A stretch of DNA of 19,463 nucleotides from the NCBI GenBank assembly GCA_002410325.1, contig DHRK01000002.1, positions 57,863 through 77,325 on the forward strand. Reading direction: 5' to 3'. Shown one piece after another: positions 7,224-14,430 of the stretch. Position numbers and translations under genes: made by a program. This DNA is from Syntrophomonas sp. UBA5314 (GTDB lineage Bacteria; Bacillota; Syntrophomonadia; Syntrophomonadales; Syntrophomonadaceae). How positions within the stretch are numbered: position 1 is the first letter of the stretch; each line of letters opens with the position of its first letter. Under the pieces are notes generated by a model. The model made no database searches. It worked only from the letters and a program-made list of their open reading frames with translations, and had not been told where the DNA came from.

Positions 7224-8008
7224 GTTATACCCATCTTCTCCCGCAGCAGTTTGGCCCGGGAACGGCTCAAAATAATATTCTTGTCACTGTTGGCCAGGTG
7301 CAAAAGATAAGAACCCTCGCCGAAATTGATTATTTCCCTGATAAAGTTCAAATTTACAATAAAAGCCTGGTGCGCCCTGAAAAAGATGCTGTTGTCAAGC
7401 CGGGCTTCCAGCTCGTTTAAGGTATAGTTGCTTAAAAAACCCTGCTGGGGGGTGGATATATATACTTTCTTGGCCTGGCTTTCGCAGTAGATGATTTCAT
7501 CCTGGTTCAAAAGGGTTATCTTGCCCTTTTCCCGAACCGGCAGCCTGGTTGAGTAGACTTCCTGCCCGCGGTACTTTTCCAGGAGAAAATCGATTCTTTC
7601 CTTGACCTTTTCCCTGATGCTCTCTTCCAGGATGTCTTTGTGGCCGATTTGCTTTTTGGCTCTCTCAATGGTTTTTTCAATGCGGTTTTGCTCAATGGGC
7701 TTTACTATGTAGTCGAGGGCGCCTAGTTCGAAGGCCTCCACGGCCATGTCCTTCTTGACCGTGACAAAGGCGAAAAGGGGTGGGTCTTTTAGGTTTTTGA
7801 GCTTGGAGGCCGTTTCCATGCCTCCCATTTCCGGCATGGTAATATCCAGGAACATGAGATCCACCTTCTTCTCCTGGCAGAGAAGCAGGGCCTCCAGCCC
7901 ATGGACCGCCTCGCCAACAATATGCATATCCTTTATCTGCTCAAGAACATAACGAAGAACTATGCGTTCCCGTTCATCATCGTCAACGATTAGCACCCTG
8001 AGTGACAC
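7220..8008 (-). CDS. LytTR-family response regulator (LytR/AlgR type)
   Basis: A 262-aa DNA-binding response regulator. The receiver domain (1-125) has the acidic pair in IVDDDE, phospho-acceptor Asp55 in LMFLDITMPEMGG, Thr83 and Lys103 in IVKP. A linker helix region follows, then a LytTR DNA-binding domain (about 160-260) with FFRAHQAFIVNLNFI and the C-terminal LSRSRAKLLREKM. Such regulators usually pair with a membrane LytS/AgrC-like kinase, but none is in the window, so it is an orphan here. The GTG start at 8008 has AGAGGA about 11 nt upstream, and a good sigma-A promoter lies at 8060-8088. Its TAG stop lies in a direct repeat bordering a small repeat element, which would also have to carry any terminator. 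Confidence 0.93.
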   Translation of the reverse strand: MSLRVLIVDDDERERIVLRYVLEQIKDMHIVGEAVHGLEALLLCQEKKVDLMFLDITMPEMGGMETASKLKNLKDPPLFAFVTVKKDMAVEAFELGALDYIVKPIEQNRIEKTIERAKKQIGHKDILEESIREKVKERIDFLLEKYRGQEVYSTRLPVREKGKITLLNQDEIIYCESQAKKVYISTPQQGFLSNYTLNELEARLDNSIFFRAHQAFIVNLNFIREIINFGEGSYLLHLANSDKNIILSRSRAKLLREKMGIT

Positions 8009-8059
8009 GATGAATCATTCCTCTTCTATATCATCCCTGTAATACCCATCCTGTTTTCT

Positions 8060-8088
8060 ACTATATCGGTTTTTGAGCCTTAAAACAA
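8060..8088 (-). promoter_or_regulatory. Sigma-A promoter of the LytTR regulator
   Basis: On the minus strand TTGTTT (8083-8088), a 17-nt spacer and TATAGT (8060-8065). Predicted transcription start is near 8053, leaving a leader of about 45 nt before the GTG start at 8008. Confidence 0.65.
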
Positions 8089-8185
8089 CTCGAAAATGCC
8101 CAATTTCCCGATAAAAACGGAATAATCCGCAGAAAAAAGGGGCGCTCGCTTCCCGGAGTTAGCCCTGACCTTTGTACGATTAAAG

Positions 8186-8215
8186 CTTATAAATGTGAGG
8201 CTTTTATCTTATAAA
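8186..8215 (+). promoter_or_regulatory. CTTATAAA direct repeats, 22 bp apart, before the radical SAM gene
   Basis: CTTATAAA occurs at 8186-8193 and 8208-8215, two helical turns apart. LytTR regulators commonly bind direct repeats with a period of 21-22 bp, and a LytTR gene is divergent to this site. The same bases also read as a modest sigma-A promoter, TTATAA, 17 nt, TATAAA, for the gene at 8312. The rest of the 300-bp spacer holds the LytTR promoter and a small CGGA-ATAA-TCCG hairpin near 8119. Confidence 0.4.
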
Positions 8216-8311
8216 ATCCGTGACTCATTGGGCAGGACATACGTATGATTAAACAACAGGCTTTTAAACTGGCAGCCGGTTTGCTAAGCTATTGCACAAA
8301 GGAGGATGCGT

Positions 8312-9187
8312 ATGCGTTACGAAGGAATGGTTTACCGCCCCCCCAGCGAGGCCAACAGCCTGCTCATTCAGGCAACCATAGGCTGCCCCCACAACCGCTG
8401 TACCTTTTGCAGCATGTACAAAGGCACCCGGTTCCGCATTAGAAGCGTGGAGGATATCAAGGAAGACTTGAGGACGGCCCGGAAATACTATGGAGAATAC
8501 ATCGATACCATCTTTTTTCCTGACGGGAATACGATATACATGAAGACCGGGCAGCTTGTGGAGATATTCAACTACGCTCATGAAGTTTTTTCCCATTTAG
8601 AAAGAATAACGGTTTATGGTTCGGCCCGCTTTGTAAATCTCAAAAGCCTGGAAGACCTCAAACTATTAAAATCCGCGGGTTTGAAACGGATCCACATGGG
8701 GATGGAAAGCGGGGACGACCTGGTCCTGGAGAGGATCAAGAAAGGCGTGTCTTCAGAAGCCATTATTGAGGCGGGACGTAAATTAAAAGAAGCCGGCATC
8801 GAGACCAGCGAGTACTACCTGGTAGGGGCCGGGGGCAAAGAACTGAGCCGCCAGCACGCTCTGGAAAGTGCCCGGGTGCTAAGCGCCTTCAGCCCGGATT
8901 TTATACGTCTGCGTACCCTTATCCCTCAGCCCGGAACGCCGTTATACGAAGAATATAAGTCGGGCGCTTTTCAACTGCTCTCTCCCCACGAAGCCCTGCA
9001 GGAGATACGATTGCTGGTCGAAAATCTTAATTGTGAAGGCTCCAGGGTCTTAAGCGATCACGTATCCAATTACTGCAACGTCACCGGCAAGCTGCCCGAT
9101 GATAAGGACTTGATGCTCAAGGCTATAGATCAGTGTTTGCAGATAGACGAGTCCAAGTTCAGACCGCCGAGCATAGGAAGATTGTAA
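8312..9187 (+). CDS. Radical SAM protein with CX4CX2C cluster motif
   Basis: A 291-aa member of the radical SAM superfamily; reaction unknown. The cluster motif near the N-terminus is CPHNRCTFC (Cys25, Cys30, Cys33), spaced CX4CX2C rather than the usual CX3CX2C. It is followed by MYKGTRFRIR, FFPDGNT (where family members have a SAM-contacting Gly-rich turn), RITVYGSARF, and IHMGMESGDD typical of the Elp3/MiaB/NifB-like barrel. EYYLVGAGG and LRTLIPQPGTPLYEEY follow, the latter common in HemN/Elp3-like proteins. GGAGG at 8301-8305 touches an ATG at 8306 but lies 6 nt from the ATG at 8312, so the latter is the start. It is a single-gene unit ended by a strong terminator. No peptide or tRNA substrate gene is adjacent. 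Confidence 0.88.
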   Translation: MRYEGMVYRPPSEANSLLIQATIGCPHNRCTFCSMYKGTRFRIRSVEDIKEDLRTARKYYGEYIDTIFFPDGNTIYMKTGQLVEIFNYAHEVFSHLERITVYGSARFVNLKSLEDLKLLKSAGLKRIHMGMESGDDLVLERIKKGVSSEAIIEAGRKLKEAGIETSEYYLVGAGGKELSRQHALESARVLSAFSPDFIRLRTLIPQPGTPLYEEYKSGAFQLLSPHEALQEIRLLVENLNCEGSRVLSDHVSNYCNVTGKLPDDKDLMLKAIDQCLQIDESKFRPPSIGRL

Positions 9188-9204
9188 GATGTAATCCCTT
9201 TGGC

Positions 9205-9231
9205 AAAAAAGCGGGCGCCGGCCCGCTTTTT
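9205..9231. terminator. Bidirectional intrinsic terminator
   Basis: GCGGGC (9211-9216) and GCCCGC (9221-9226) form a perfect stem with a 4-nt loop, flanked by six As on the left and five Ts on the right. It serves both the radical SAM gene and the convergent minus-strand aminotransferase-AAR unit. Confidence 0.9.
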
Positions 9232-9245
9232 AATAACCCTTTAGA

Positions 9246-9656
9246 TTATATTCCCGGGGGGACGATATAGATTTCTTCCCCTTTAAACTCAAAATACTCG
9301 CTGAGCTTCCAGTATACGCCCCGGCTCAACCTGGTATCGGCGTCCCAGCGGAAGTCGATATAGGGTACATCACCTTTGAGGGTGAGCTTTTTGGCACAAT
9401 CCAGGGGCATCTCCTGCAGATCGTGGAACACCAGTTTAACCTTGCCGTCTTCTTCGACAATACCGGAAGCATAAAACGGTACGTCTTCGACAACGACCGG
9501 ATTCACATCGGTGCCCAATCTAATTAAATAAGAGCCGTCGGCTTCTTTGTGCAAATTGGATGCCAGAACATTCACTATATTGCGCCGGAACATTTCGGCC
9601 GGGCCAAAATACCATTTACCGTTCTTTTTGATCCTGATTTCCTGTCCTTCGCTCAC
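9246..9656 (-). CDS. Small conserved protein, DUF1285-like
   Basis: A 136-aa soluble protein of unknown function. The order KNGKWYFGPAEMFRRNIV, SNLHKEADGSYLIRLG and VVVEDVPFYASGI resembles, from memory, DUF1285 proteins (input-domain folds with an FDGxW start, a dG-Y-L centre and a VEDaPF motif), but I could not align it. No membrane segment, no cysteine cluster, a single Cys. The GTG start at 9656 has GGAGGGG at about 7 nt. It begins 53 nt after the stop of the aminotransferase-AAR fusion on the same strand and ends at the shared terminator, so it is probably the second gene of that operon and may assist or regulate the enzyme. Confidence 0.72.
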   Translation of the reverse strand: MSEGQEIRIKKNGKWYFGPAEMFRRNIVNVLASNLHKEADGSYLIRLGTDVNPVVVEDVPFYASGIVEEDGKVKLVFHDLQEMPLDCAKKLTLKGDVPYIDFRWDADTRLSRGVYWKLSEYFEFKGEEIYIVPPGI

Positions 9657-9709
9657 TGGCGTTCCCCTCCGAACCCGTTTTTTAAGAGACTGTTTTTATT
9701 ATACACATT

Positions 9710-12445
9710 TCATAGCTTAAAAGAATCGGGGGAACCAGTCAAGCTGAGCCCGGTCGAAAACGATCTGCGTCCAGTACCCCTCTGATTCGACCTGGCGTTC
9801 TCACTAATACGTTCTATTTCCCGGTCCTGAAGTTCCCGGTTGCCCATTTTTAAACCGGCCAGCGAAAAGCCGTGCTTGAAGGCCAGGCTGCGCATGTACT
9901 CCATGGCTTCCAGAGAAAGTTGAGAGCCTATGCTATAATCCTGCCAGTCGGCCTCCATAGCCAGCATTATGGTTTCAGACAGACAGGCCAGGGCCATACC
10001 CTCCCGGTAGCCCAGATTTTGCCCGAATGACACCGGGTCGGGAAGCTTCACCAGGCCTCCCTCCAAAATCAGTACATCCTTCCTCTGTTCAAGGACCTCC
10101 GGTGACACATCAGCCGGTCTGGCCACATCGCAGACCACCGCCCCGGCTTTTAAATGCTCGGGATAGATCAAATAGTCGGCTGAATTGCTGGCTGATACTA
10201 TCAAGTCGCAGAGATGCAATATATCCCCGGTGCCCATGGCCATGGAAAGAGGCGTTTCCAGGTTCAAGCCCCGGCATATCTGTTCCATGACTTCCCACGA
10301 TACTCTCTCCCCTTGCTCCAGGGCGCCCGCAAGATCCTGCGCCCAGTCTTTGTCAAGGTTCTTCAGGTTGAGCAAGGCCCTGATTAGCCAGCCGCTCATA
10401 CCCCGCCGGTTGCCTTCTTTTCTTCTGCGATTGGCCCGGCTTAAGATATCTTCTCCCAGCTGCTTCAAACGCCGCTGGCTGGTCAAAGGCGCCCGGGGGT
10501 TGCCCAGGAGGGTAATCCGGCTTACTTCTTCGGCCAGCAACATGGAACAGGCCCGGCCGATGGAACCGGTGGCTCCAACCACCGCCGCCCGGGCCTGGTC
10601 AAGGTCTATATTCATTTTTTGCGCGCTCTGGTAAAGGGCTTCCAGGGCCATAACCGTGGTGAGGCTGTTTCCGCTGGTAACCGCTATCCCCCGGCCCAGC
10701 ACGTCGCGGCCTCCCCTGGTTACCACCGAGGTAAGAGCCCCCAGCCCGACCACCTGAGCGCCCAGGTCCCGGGCCATATCAACCGCCTGTAGGATGGTGT
10801 CAACCACCTCGGTCCGAGGTTTGGACATGATCTCCCTGCCGCCGTAGGGCACGCCGATAAGCCACCCTTCCACCGCGTGCCCCTGCCGGGAACGGATGGC
10901 CGGCATGTGGCAGCAGACCGCCGGTTCGGGCATGGACGCCTGCCACTCTAAGAGCCGGTAAAGCTCATCCCTTTCAAAGCGGCTGAAGGAAGGATTGTTG
11001 GCGATAATGTCTTCCGGACCGGGATAGTGAATGATAAAGGCAAAGCGCCCTTTTATCTCTTCGCCAGGAGCCAGGGTTGACGATCGGTTGGCCCGCCTTT
11101 GGGGACGGTAATCGGTAAAACGGTCAGGGCGGGCCTCATCTCCTATGACAAACCGGTACAGCAGGCTGTAGTCGCGGTAATTCAGGATTTTACACAGGTC
11201 GTCCAGGGCCTGGAGCAGGTAATCTATCTCTTCGTATTCAATCAAAAGGGAGGGCTCAAAACGCAGGGTCATTGAATTATTGAGAAAGGGCGCCAGCCGG
11301 ATATGGTAGACGTTGAGCAGAAAGCCGCACAACAGCGCGGTAAAGCCCCCGGCTTCGCACATATAGGCCATGTCATAGGAATCACTGTCCTGGGGGGAAT
11401 GAAACTCCACCCCCACAATGAGCCCGCGCCCCCGCACCTCTTTGATGACTTCGGGATAAAGACCCGCCAATTCACTGAGCCTTTTAATCAGGTAGGCTCC
11501 TTTTTCATTGACCTGTTTTATGAGGGCCTGATCATCGGCCAGCAGATAGTCAATCACCGCGCAGCCCACCGCGCAGGTCAGATTATTGTTGGCAAAGGTT
11601 GAGCTGTGCAGGTGGCCGAAGTCGTCGTTCCAAACCCCGGGAGTGCTGATGCATACCCCCAGGGGAACCAGCCCTCCCCCCAGGGCTTTGGCCAGAACCA
11701 TGATGTCAGGCTCGATCCGCTCAACCTGGCTGGCAAACAACTGCCCGCTTCGACCCAAACCGGTTTGAATTTCATCGAGAATTAACAGGACGTTGTAACG
11801 GTAGCAGATCTCCCGGACTGCGGTTAAATAACCGGGGCGGGCTGAAATAATTCCCCCTTCACCCTGGATGGGCTCCACGATAAAGGCGGCTACCTGGCCT
11901 TGATTTTGTGAAAGAAAAGCCTCCAGAGCCGCCGGGTCGTTGTAAGGTACTTTGCAGAAACCGGGGGCCGGGGCCCTGAACGGCTCCTGGTACGAGGACT
12001 TGCCGGTTGCGGAAAGAGCGCCCAGGGTTTTGCCGTGGAAGCTGTTATGGGTGGAAAGAATAATTTCCTTACCGGTAGCGGAACGGGCCAGTTTAATGGC
12101 TGCTTCAACCGCCTCCGTCCCGCTCTGGCAAAAGGTGCAATAGCAGAGTTCTCCAGGCGTGATGTCAGCCAGTTTAGATGCCAGCCGCAAAGCCTCGGCG
12201 GGCAGCGAAGGCTGCACCAGGCTGGGCAGAGCGAGATCCCGCACTCTTTCCAGAGCCTGCCAGACAAATTCCGGATTGTAGCCAAACGGAATGGCTCCAT
12301 ACTGAGAAATAAAATCCAAATAGGACTTGCCGTTTTTATCGGTAAGACAGCTTCCCTGACCCCGGGCATATATTTTATCCAAGTGAAAAGCGGTTAGTAT
12401 TTTCTCTAGAGTAGGGTTAAGAAGATCCCTGCGTAGCTCGGCCAA
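9710..12445 (-). CDS. Fusion of class III aminotransferase and acyl-ACP reductase-like domain
   Basis: A 911-aa two-enzyme protein. Residues about 1-425 are a complete class III PLP aminotransferase: SGTEAVEAAIKLAR, EPIQGEGG, LDEIQTGLGRSG and the PLP lysine in LAKALGGG (Lys253). Residues about 465-870 resemble cyanobacterial acyl-ACP reductase (AAR): GLGALTSVV, the TSGNSLTT segment, the Rossmann motif VVGATGSIG (about 622-630) and ACLSET with Cys821, which aligns by memory with the AAR nucleophile. The tail after about 880 is Ser/Arg-rich. AAR reduces acyl thioesters to fatty aldehydes with NADPH; an aminotransferase could convert the aldehyde to an amine. That coupling is inference. GGAGGA 6-7 nt before TTG 12445 sets the start; an upstream in-frame TTG at 12478 lacks a site. 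A clear sigma-A promoter precedes it. Confidence 0.88.
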   Translation of the reverse strand: MAELRRDLLNPTLEKILTAFHLDKIYARGQGSCLTDKNGKSYLDFISQYGAIPFGYNPEFVWQALERVRDLALPSLVQPSLPAEALRLASKLADITPGELCYCTFCQSGTEAVEAAIKLARSATGKEIILSTHNSFHGKTLGALSATGKSSYQEPFRAPAPGFCKVPYNDPAALEAFLSQNQGQVAAFIVEPIQGEGGIISARPGYLTAVREICYRYNVLLILDEIQTGLGRSGQLFASQVERIEPDIMVLAKALGGGLVPLGVCISTPGVWNDDFGHLHSSTFANNNLTCAVGCAVIDYLLADDQALIKQVNEKGAYLIKRLSELAGLYPEVIKEVRGRGLIVGVEFHSPQDSDSYDMAYMCEAGGFTALLCGFLLNVYHIRLAPFLNNSMTLRFEPSLLIEYEEIDYLLQALDDLCKILNYRDYSLLYRFVIGDEARPDRFTDYRPQRRANRSSTLAPGEEIKGRFAFIIHYPGPEDIIANNPSFSRFERDELYRLLEWQASMPEPAVCCHMPAIRSRQGHAVEGWLIGVPYGGREIMSKPRTEVVDTILQAVDMARDLGAQVVGLGALTSVVTRGGRDVLGRGIAVTSGNSLTTVMALEALYQSAQKMNIDLDQARAAVVGATGSIGRACSMLLAEEVSRITLLGNPRAPLTSQRRLKQLGEDILSRANRRRKEGNRRGMSGWLIRALLNLKNLDKDWAQDLAGALEQGERVSWEVMEQICRGLNLETPLSMAMGTGDILHLCDLIVSASNSADYLIYPEHLKAGAVVCDVARPADVSPEVLEQRKDVLILEGGLVKLPDPVSFGQNLGYREGMALACLSETIMLAMEADWQDYSIGSQLSLEAMEYMRSLAFKHGFSLAGLKMGNRELQDREIERISENARSNQRGTGRRSFSTGLSLTGSPDSFKL

Positions 12446-12461
12446 AAAGATTCCTCCTTTG

Positions 12462-12477
12462 TGCACTATTTTGTGCA
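12462..12477. promoter_or_regulatory. TGCAC-N6-GTGCA inverted repeat in the fusion-gene leader
   Basis: A perfect 5-bp dyad lies between the predicted transcription start (near 12489) and the ribosome site of the aminotransferase-AAR gene. It could be a repressor operator or a small leader hairpin. Confidence 0.4.
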
Positions 12478-12495
12478 ATTCCCCTCAACAAATTC

Positions 12496-12523
12496 ATTGT
12501 AGTGAAATTTTCCCAACTGTCAA
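12496..12523 (-). promoter_or_regulatory. Strong sigma-A promoter of the aminotransferase-AAR operon
   Basis: On the minus strand a perfect TTGACA (12518-12523), a 16-nt spacer and TACAAT (12496-12501). Transcription should start near 12489, about 44 nt before the TTG start codon. Confidence 0.8.
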
Positions 12524-12539
12524 ATGTTTGCCCACGATA

Positions 12540-12555
12540 CGATTACATACAATCG
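12540..12555. promoter_or_regulatory. CGATT-N6-AATCG dyad between divergent genes
   Basis: A perfect 5-bp inverted repeat overlapping a TACAAT (12548-12553) that could be the -10 box of the small plus-strand gene at 12610; its -35 region (TGTTTG at 17 nt) is weak. It may be a shared operator for the divergent pair. Confidence 0.35.
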
Positions 12556-12609
12556 CCTGATCTGGGAAATAGTAACTAAAGAGCGGCTGACGGGAAAGGA
12601 GGTTAGGCA

Positions 12610-12756
12610 ATGGATAACGAAGAAGTAAAACAGGAGACCAATTATGAACTGGGTTCTTTTCATTTTCTCAGATCAGGATGGTGGGTGCTGCACGTCATCG
12701 CGATAGCAGCCGTTTTCTACCTGGGCTACCTGTTTGGAGGCATGCTGTTCAGATAA
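12610..12756 (+). CDS. 48-aa single-pass membrane protein
   Basis: A small gene with an excellent ribosome site: AAAGGAGG ends 7 nt before the ATG at 12610. The product begins with an acidic, soluble stretch (MDNEEVKQETNYEL), then a short GSFHFLRSG segment, then one hydrophobic helix of about 22 residues (WWVLHVIAIAAVFYLGYLFG) ending in GMLFR. With an N-terminal acidic part and one helix it is a typical small membrane protein of unknown function. A strong hairpin terminator follows 25 nt after the stop, and it is divergent to the aminotransferase-AAR operon, so it forms its own transcription unit. I recognise no family with certainty. Confidence 0.8.
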   Translation: MDNEEVKQETNYELGSFHFLRSGWWVLHVIAIAAVFYLGYLFGGMLFR

Positions 12757-12781
12757 TTTACTCCATACGCCAAGTGTACTA

Positions 12782-12829
12782 ATACCCCGGTATATATTGC
12801 GCTTATGCATATGCCGGGGTATGCTTTTT
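12782..12829 (+). terminator. Long hairpin terminator after the small membrane protein
   Basis: ATACCCCGG (12782-12790) pairs perfectly with CCGGGGTAT (12814-12822), and the stem continues inward for about five more A/T pairs with one wobble. Five Ts follow at 12825-12829. Its left arm (ACTAATACC, then GTATAT and TTATG) faintly resembles the start of the 7.1-kb repeat. Confidence 0.7.
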
Positions 12830-12851
12830 GCACGAGCCTCTAACAATGCCA

Positions 12852-12881
12852 CACTTTTTATATATTTTTCTTATAAAAGTG
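12852..12881. promoter_or_regulatory. Inverted repeat upstream of the macA-like gene
   Basis: CACTTTTTATA (12852-12862) and TATAAAAGTG (12872-12881) form a 10-bp dyad with one bulged base, about 55 bp before the adaptor start. It sits where the promoter of the five-gene efflux operon should be and is a candidate operator. I see no unambiguous -35/-10 pair in this AT-rich stretch. Confidence 0.4.
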
Positions 12882-12933
12882 CAACAGCAATTTACTAAAA
12901 TATATATTGAATACATACGGTCTGGAGTGATGT

Positions 12934-14394
12934 ATGCTTATGTCGGATTCAAACACCACGGATAAAGATTTGCCGGAAAAGCCGTCCGGCGAAATAAACG
13001 GCGATAAACTGGACGACAGCCACATCCAGGAGGTGTTGCTCAGCAAGCAGATAAAGGCCCGGAGCAAACGTAGAAAGTACATAACCCTGGGCGTTATTAT
13101 TCTGGTGGCAGCCTCGGCCGGCTTTGGTTGGTATAAATATTTCGGCGCTAAAAAAGACACCGGCTTTCTCACTATGACGGTCAGCAAAGGAACCGTGACG
13201 GATGACATTCAGTGTACCGGAACCCTGGAACCGGTCAGGAAGTCCCAGATGGGGTTTAAAAGCGATGAGGCCATTACCGCTATTAATGTTAAACCCGGTG
13301 ATCATGTAACAGCAGGCCAAATTCTGGCCCAGCAGGACGCCACAACCCTGGAAGCCGCCATGCGCCAGGCCCAGAGCCAATTGACTCAGGACGAAATAAG
13401 CGTAGAAAACCTGACCCTTACCTATGAAGCCGCCGCCCGGACCCTGGCCCAGCAGCAGGAGCTGTTCAATGCGGGCGCGGTTTCCCGTTCGGACTACGAT
13501 AAAGCCAGCGACGCCTATAAAAAAGCCGGGTTGGATTTGAATTCCGCCCGGGCGCGTTTAATAAACGATCAGGCCAAAGTCGACCAGGCCCGCTCCGACC
13601 TGGAGGGAGCCACCCTGGTAGCCCCGTTCGACGGTATTATCGGGGCGGTAAACGCCCAGGTCGGGCAGATCATAGGCTTAAACTCCAGCAGCAATAATTT
13701 GCTCACAGTCATGAGCGAGGACCTGCAGATGAGCGCCCTGGTCAATGAAGCCGACATCGGCCGCATCCAGATCGGCCAAAACGTGGAATTTACCACCAGC
13801 GCCAATGGCGATAAATTATTCACCGGCAAAGTGGATACGATTACCCCGGAAGCCAAAACGGTCAGCAACGTGCAGTACTATCCGGTGGTAGTTACCTGTG
13901 ACGACCCCCAACGGCAGCTCAAGCCCGGCATGTCAGTTTCCGCCAAGATCGTCCTGGCCCGCAAGAGCGACGTGCTGACGGTCCCCATGATGGCGGTGAG
14001 CTATGCCCAAACCTACAGCAAAAGCCAAGCCGGCGCTTCTAATACCTCAACCGGGCCAAGCAGCCCGGCTTCTGCCACCCGGAACGCGGTTCGTTCATCG
14101 AACAGCCCGGCAGCGGCCGGCGCGGCCGGAAATGACTCTACAGCGTCTAGAAAAGCCATTGTACTGGTGCTCCAAAACAATCAAGTCGTGCCCCGGGATG
14201 TGGTCCTGGGGCTCAATGACGGTCAAAATTACGAGGTCATCAGCGGCCTCAATGAAGGAGAGCAGATCATTATCGGCTCATCTTCCTCCAGCGGCAGTAG
14301 CGGCAGCCAGGCCACCGGGTCCGCTTCCGGCAGTTCGCAAAACCGCAATGGCCCGGGAAGCGGAGGAATGGGCAATGTGCGGGTAATGCGCTAG
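12934..14394 (+). CDS. MacA/HlyD-like efflux adaptor (membrane fusion protein)
   Basis: A 486-aa membrane-anchored adaptor for a MacB-type ABC exporter. A basic cytoplasmic N-terminus (about 1-48) precedes one membrane helix (about 49-66). A biotinyl/lipoyl half-motif follows (INVKPGDHVTAGQILAQQD, 117-135), then a coiled-coil hairpin (about 136-225), the second lipoyl half (VAPFDGIIGAVN, 229-240) and a beta-barrel domain. Two low-complexity Ser/Ala/Gly segments are unusual: about 358-406, inserted between barrel and membrane-proximal domain, and the 449-486 tail. GGAG lies 6 nt before ATG 12934. It opens an operon with the ATPase (36 nt later), permease, regulator and kinase. Related Gram-positive systems such as Bacillus YvrPON also sit beside a two-component pair. 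Substrate unknown. Confidence 0.9.
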   Translation: MLMSDSNTTDKDLPEKPSGEINGDKLDDSHIQEVLLSKQIKARSKRRKYITLGVIILVAASAGFGWYKYFGAKKDTGFLTMTVSKGTVTDDIQCTGTLEPVRKSQMGFKSDEAITAINVKPGDHVTAGQILAQQDATTLEAAMRQAQSQLTQDEISVENLTLTYEAAARTLAQQQELFNAGAVSRSDYDKASDAYKKAGLDLNSARARLINDQAKVDQARSDLEGATLVAPFDGIIGAVNAQVGQIIGLNSSSNNLLTVMSEDLQMSALVNEADIGRIQIGQNVEFTTSANGDKLFTGKVDTITPEAKTVSNVQYYPVVVTCDDPQRQLKPGMSVSAKIVLARKSDVLTVPMMAVSYAQTYSKSQAGASNTSTGPSSPASATRNAVRSSNSPAAAGAAGNDSTASRKAIVLVLQNNQVVPRDVVLGLNDGQNYEVISGLNEGEQIIIGSSSSSGSSGSQATGSASGSSQNRNGPGSGGMGNVRVMR

Positions 14395-14430
14395 TAGCCA
14401 GGCAGGACCTCGTTCAAAGGGGGAGCGATC

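Noticed and set aside
12949..13380. 143-codon antisense frame within the adaptor gene
   Set aside because: Mirror of a well-supported coding region; no ribosome site and no recognisable domain. The same applies to long antisense frames at 4827-5375, 14575-15006, 15133-15807 and 10185-10634.
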